Assembly (NCBI GenBank): GCA_003511885.1
Contig: DOIX01000224.1
Coordinates: 2,946-10,472, forward strand
Origin: Cyanobacteria bacterium UBA11153
GTDB taxonomy: Bacteria > Cyanobacteriota > Cyanobacteriia > Cyanobacteriales > Coleofasciculaceae
Direction: 5' to 3'
DNA length: 7,527 bases
Below are positions 5,756 to 7,527 of this stretch, one piece after another. The position numbers and the translations under genes were made by a program. The first letter of the stretch is position 1. Each line of letters starts with the position of its first letter. Under the pieces are notes generated by a model. The model ran no database searches. It worked only from the letters and a program-made list of their open reading frames with translations, and was not told where the DNA came from.

Positions 5756-6904
5756 ATGCCGTCGTCACCAAGGGAGACAGATATCTCTGAAATTTCCGAT
5801 TCGCCTACTCATCCGTCTCAGGGTGCGGAAGTATCTGGCATGGATACGGAGCAAATGTTTCGGTTAATTGATGGAATTCTACCCTTTGAAGCTTGCCTAC
5901 ACTATCAATTCCTACCCCTGGCATTGGAAGGCAAGTACCTCAAACTGGGTATGGTAGATCCTCACGATTCCTCTGCCCTAGATTATGCTCGTAATATCCT
6001 GGCATACCTCAACTGTTCCCTCAAGACGCAACAAATTACATCTGATACTCATCAGTCAATGCTGTCAGCTTACTTAAAGCATTCTGAAACTGCTCAACGT
6101 ACCTCGAAGTCCATTAATAAACCGAAGAAAAAGCCTACTCCCGCAGAAAAAACCCAGGGAATTAAAGAGTCGGCTTCTCAGACTTCATCAAATTCACCTG
6201 CTACGGAAACGCCTACCCCTTTAGCCTCAACAGCCTTATCTTGTACGCCAATTGATGTCTCCTTAGTCTCATCGCAGAAGCCGCAAGATAAACTTGAATC
6301 AATGATGATAAATTCAGAAGAGACAGCTTTACCTCTGGAGGTGACAGCCTTTCATCTGAATCAACCCATGGACTTTATTGCTACTTTACCCCCGGAGCAG
6401 TTATTGCAAGAGCTATTAGGGAGGGTTTTAACTGGTGGCATTGGTAGACTTTATTTTGAGAGACAACCTGATAGTGGTCGTATTCTTTGGAGTCAAGATG
6501 GTATATTGCAATCTATCTTAGAAAAATTAAGCGTGGCAGTATTTCAAAGTTTAATGATTGAACTCAAAAGATTGGTTAATTTATCATTATATCCTACAGC
6601 AGAAGCTCAAAAAGTAGAAATTGAGAGAACTTATCAAGATGAATCCCTCCTCTTGCGCTTGCAGGTGATGCCCGGTTCCCATGGAGAAGAGGCTACCCTC
6701 CAAGTATTGCGGGGGGCAGCTTTGAAATTTTACCAACGTCAAAAGTTAGAAAAATTAGGACAAGAATCCCTAAAATTAGCTCACGTATTGCGCAAAAAAC
6801 TGAAGGAAATGCGATCGAAATCCGATCGCTATTCTCTCCCGATTGAGGCGCAACCGGATTTAACACAATTGCTAGAATGTCTAGACCAACAAATTGAAGG
6901 ATAA
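5756..6904 (+). CDS. Motorless GspE/PilB-like protein (T2SSE_N domain, no ATPase)
   Basis: The 382-residue protein aligns with the front part of type II secretion/type IV pilus ATPases. Residues about 30-108 form the GspE N-terminal domain (HYQFLPLALEGKYLKLGMVDPHDSSALD). A low-complexity S/T/P/K linker fills about 109-205. Residues about 207-335 match the second GspE domain: LLGRVLTGGIGRLYFE takes the place of the usual RASDIHIEP region, SQDGIL corresponds to RIDGVL, and MPGSHGEEATLQVLRG to the P-x-x-HGE-x-x-x-x-R-x-L segment. It then ends in a charged helical tail (about 325-382). The Walker A, Walker B and cysteine motifs of PilB are absent, so it cannot hydrolyse ATP. GspE N-terminal domains mediate partner or c-di-GMP binding in some relatives; the RLG motif typical of c-di-GMP binders is not seen. 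It may be a pilus or secretion accessory factor (inferred). A degraded PilB is possible, but the frame is intact. Confidence 0.82.
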   Translation: MPSSPRETDISEISDSPTHPSQGAEVSGMDTEQMFRLIDGILPFEACLHYQFLPLALEGKYLKLGMVDPHDSSALDYARNILAYLNCSLKTQQITSDTHQSMLSAYLKHSETAQRTSKSINKPKKKPTPAEKTQGIKESASQTSSNSPATETPTPLASTALSCTPIDVSLVSSQKPQDKLESMMINSEETALPLEVTAFHLNQPMDFIATLPPEQLLQELLGRVLTGGIGRLYFERQPDSGRILWSQDGILQSILEKLSVAVFQSLMIELKRLVNLSLYPTAEAQKVEIERTYQDESLLLRLQVMPGSHGEEATLQVLRGAALKFYQRQKLEKLGQESLKLAHVLRKKLKEMRSKSDRYSLPIEAQPDLTQLLECLDQQIEG

Positions 6905-6905
6905 A

Positions 6906-6917
6906 GGATCTAGATCC
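6906..6917. other. Perfect 12-bp palindrome at the convergent gene junction
   Basis: GGATCTAGATCC is its own reverse complement. It covers the MAPEG stop codon and most of the 5-bp gap between the two stop codons. It might help separate the two transcripts, but the stem is short and lacks a T-tract. Confidence 0.35.
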
Positions 6918-7320
6918 CAGTGGCAAATATTTTAATTATTCCCACTAAAGAACCCAGTATCAGTATCATAGTCGATAAACTATTGATCGCAAAACCGAAT
7001 ATACGTTTTTCAGCAGCTTGATAGTAACCCCAAGCGTAGATAATTCGTCCAATCACCCAAACTGCACCAATGACTGCCCCCCAAATAGGGCTAACAAATA
7101 AACAAAATAACCATAAACTAGGTACAAATAAAACTAATTGTTCTACTGTATTTTGTTGGACGCGAAATACTCGTTCAAAATCGGGATTCCCCGATATCTG
7201 AGGGACAGGTACATTATACTTGGCTCTAGCTTTACCGACGTTGATAATCAGCGCAAAGTAAACGATTAATGCGATCGCAGTTACTGCACCAGGAAAGACA
7301 AGTAGCTTTAAATCGAGCAT
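6910..7320 (-). CDS. MAPEG-family membrane protein (microsomal glutathione S-transferase 3-like)
   Basis: The 136-residue protein has the usual MAPEG size and four hydrophobic helices (about 7-27, 62-78, 80-98 and 112-132). The family signature is clear: NPDFERVFRVQQNTVE (45-60), then GRIIYAWGYY with R92, Y95, Y99 and R106, matching the glutathione-contact region of MGST/LTC4S/FLAP proteins. Family members are trimeric membrane enzymes that use glutathione for conjugation or peroxide reduction, or bind lipid ligands. Substrate cannot be told from sequence. ATG at 7320 is preceded by GGAG with an 8-nt spacer. It converges on the PilB-like gene with 5 bp between stops; the arrangement gives no sign of co-transcription. 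Upstream lies a dispersed-repeat copy, which must sit near its promoter. Confidence 0.92.
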   Translation of the reverse strand: MLDLKLLVFPGAVTAIALIVYFALIINVGKARAKYNVPVPQISGNPDFERVFRVQQNTVEQLVLFVPSLWLFCLFVSPIWGAVIGAVWVIGRIIYAWGYYQAAEKRIFGFAINSLSTMILILGSLVGIIKIFATGI

Positions 7321-7328
7321 TTAGCAAA

Positions 7329-7332
7329 CTCC
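7329..7332 (-). promoter_or_regulatory. Ribosome binding site of the MAPEG gene
   Basis: The minus strand reads GGAG, 8 nt before the ATG at 7320. It supports this start. Confidence 0.6.
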
Positions 7333-7365
7333 ATATTTTTAGGCAATGTCAAAGTGATTGGCATT

Positions 7366-7470
7366 TACTAGTAAGGGACTCTTGGCTTGGGGCTATTGGC
7401 TTAGGAATAAAGTAGTAAAATCAATGGTTTCGGATTTGAGAATGTCTTAACAGCCCGTAGGGTTGCTATA
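7366..7470 (+). repeat. Dispersed ~110-bp intergenic repeat, copy 2
   Basis: Same orientation and block order as 5418-5526, including GCTATTGGCT, GTAAAATCAA, TTGAGAATGTC and GGTTGCTATA. Its left end (CTAGTAAGGGACT) is more diverged than that of copy 1. It starts 45 bp upstream of the MAPEG start codon, so it may overlap or border that promoter. Confidence 0.75.
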
Positions 7471-7487
7471 CTAGCATAATATAGCAA
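7463..7487. repeat. Inverted repeat TTGCTATA / TATAGCAA at the junction of copies 2 and 3
   Basis: TTGCTATA (7463-7470) and TATAGCAA (7480-7487) are perfect complements around CTAGCATAA. One arm is the right end of copy 2 and the other is the left end of the next copy. The tandem arrangement thus creates a palindrome. Confidence 0.65.
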
Positions 7488-7527
7488 GGGACTAGGGACT
7501 AGGGGCTTATAAGGTGAGTCGTTGAAA
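7480..7527 (+). repeat. Probable start of a third repeat copy, with GGGACTA heptamers
   Basis: TATAGCAAGGGACTAG (7480-7495) matches the left end of copy 1 (TATAGCGAGGGACTAG) with one difference. It then runs as GGGACTA (7488-7494), GGGACTA (7495-7501), GGGGCTT (7502-7508), again with period 7. After this it no longer clearly follows the other copies and is cut by the window end. Confidence 0.5.

Larger units (their letters stand above)
1488..7278. repeat. Six HIP1 octamers (GCGATCGC)
   Basis: Exact copies lie at 1488-1495, 1525-1532 and 3523-3530 (kinase gene), 4240-4247 and 4300-4307 (HetZ-related gene) and 7271-7278 (MAPEG gene). Random expectation is about 0.1 in this length. All are inside genes. 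HIP1 is a hallmark of many cyanobacterial genomes. Confidence 0.9.

Noticed and set aside
1..7527. tRNA, rRNA, insertion sequence or phage genes
   Set aside because: No cloverleaf with a CCA-adjacent acceptor stem, no rRNA-like stretch, and no transposase or integrase motif was seen on either strand.

Overview
The window looks like chromosomal DNA from a filamentous cyanobacterium. Four things point there: six HIP1 octamers (GCGATCGC) in 7.5 kb, a CBS-CP12 fusion gene, a HetZ-related gene, and intergenic DNA full of short period-7 repeats and dispersed repeats. The genus cannot be read from the sequence; an Oscillatoriales-type organism would fit, but this is an inference.

Layout: (1) 211-828, minus strand, encodes a tandem-CBS protein fused to a CP12 tail, probably a regulator of the Calvin-Benson cycle. 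(2) 829-1379 has no gene and carries hairpins, a tandem repeat and a folded repeat block that runs into the kinase stop codon. (3) 1380-3575, minus strand, encodes a soluble hybrid histidine kinase (PAS-GAF-HisKA-HATPase-REC). (4) 3576-3893 is a divergent intergenic region with two arrays of heptamer repeats. (5) 3894-5066, plus strand, encodes a HetZ-related protein with two helix-turn-helix-like segments. (6) 5067-5755 is a 689-bp gene-free stretch with a copy of a dispersed repeat of about 110 bp, inverted heptamers and two hairpins. (7) 5756-6904, plus strand, encodes a GspE/PilB-like protein that has the N-terminal domains but no ATPase motor. (8) 6910-7320, minus strand, encodes a MAPEG-family membrane protein converging on gene 7 with 5 bp between stop codons. 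(9) 7321-7527 holds a second copy of the dispersed repeat and the apparent start of a third.

No operon is evident. Every gene is separated by long spacers or faces its neighbour divergently or convergently, so no shared pathway should be read into the order. The themes are carbon-metabolism control (CBS-CP12), signalling (hybrid kinase), developmental or transcriptional control (HetZ-related), type IV pilus or secretion (motorless PilB-like) and membrane redox or detoxification (MAPEG). No complete new system is visible. The best leads are the motorless PilB-like protein, the CP12 tail lacking one conserved cysteine, and the ~110-bp repeat family with inverted TATAGCAA/TTGCTATA ends.
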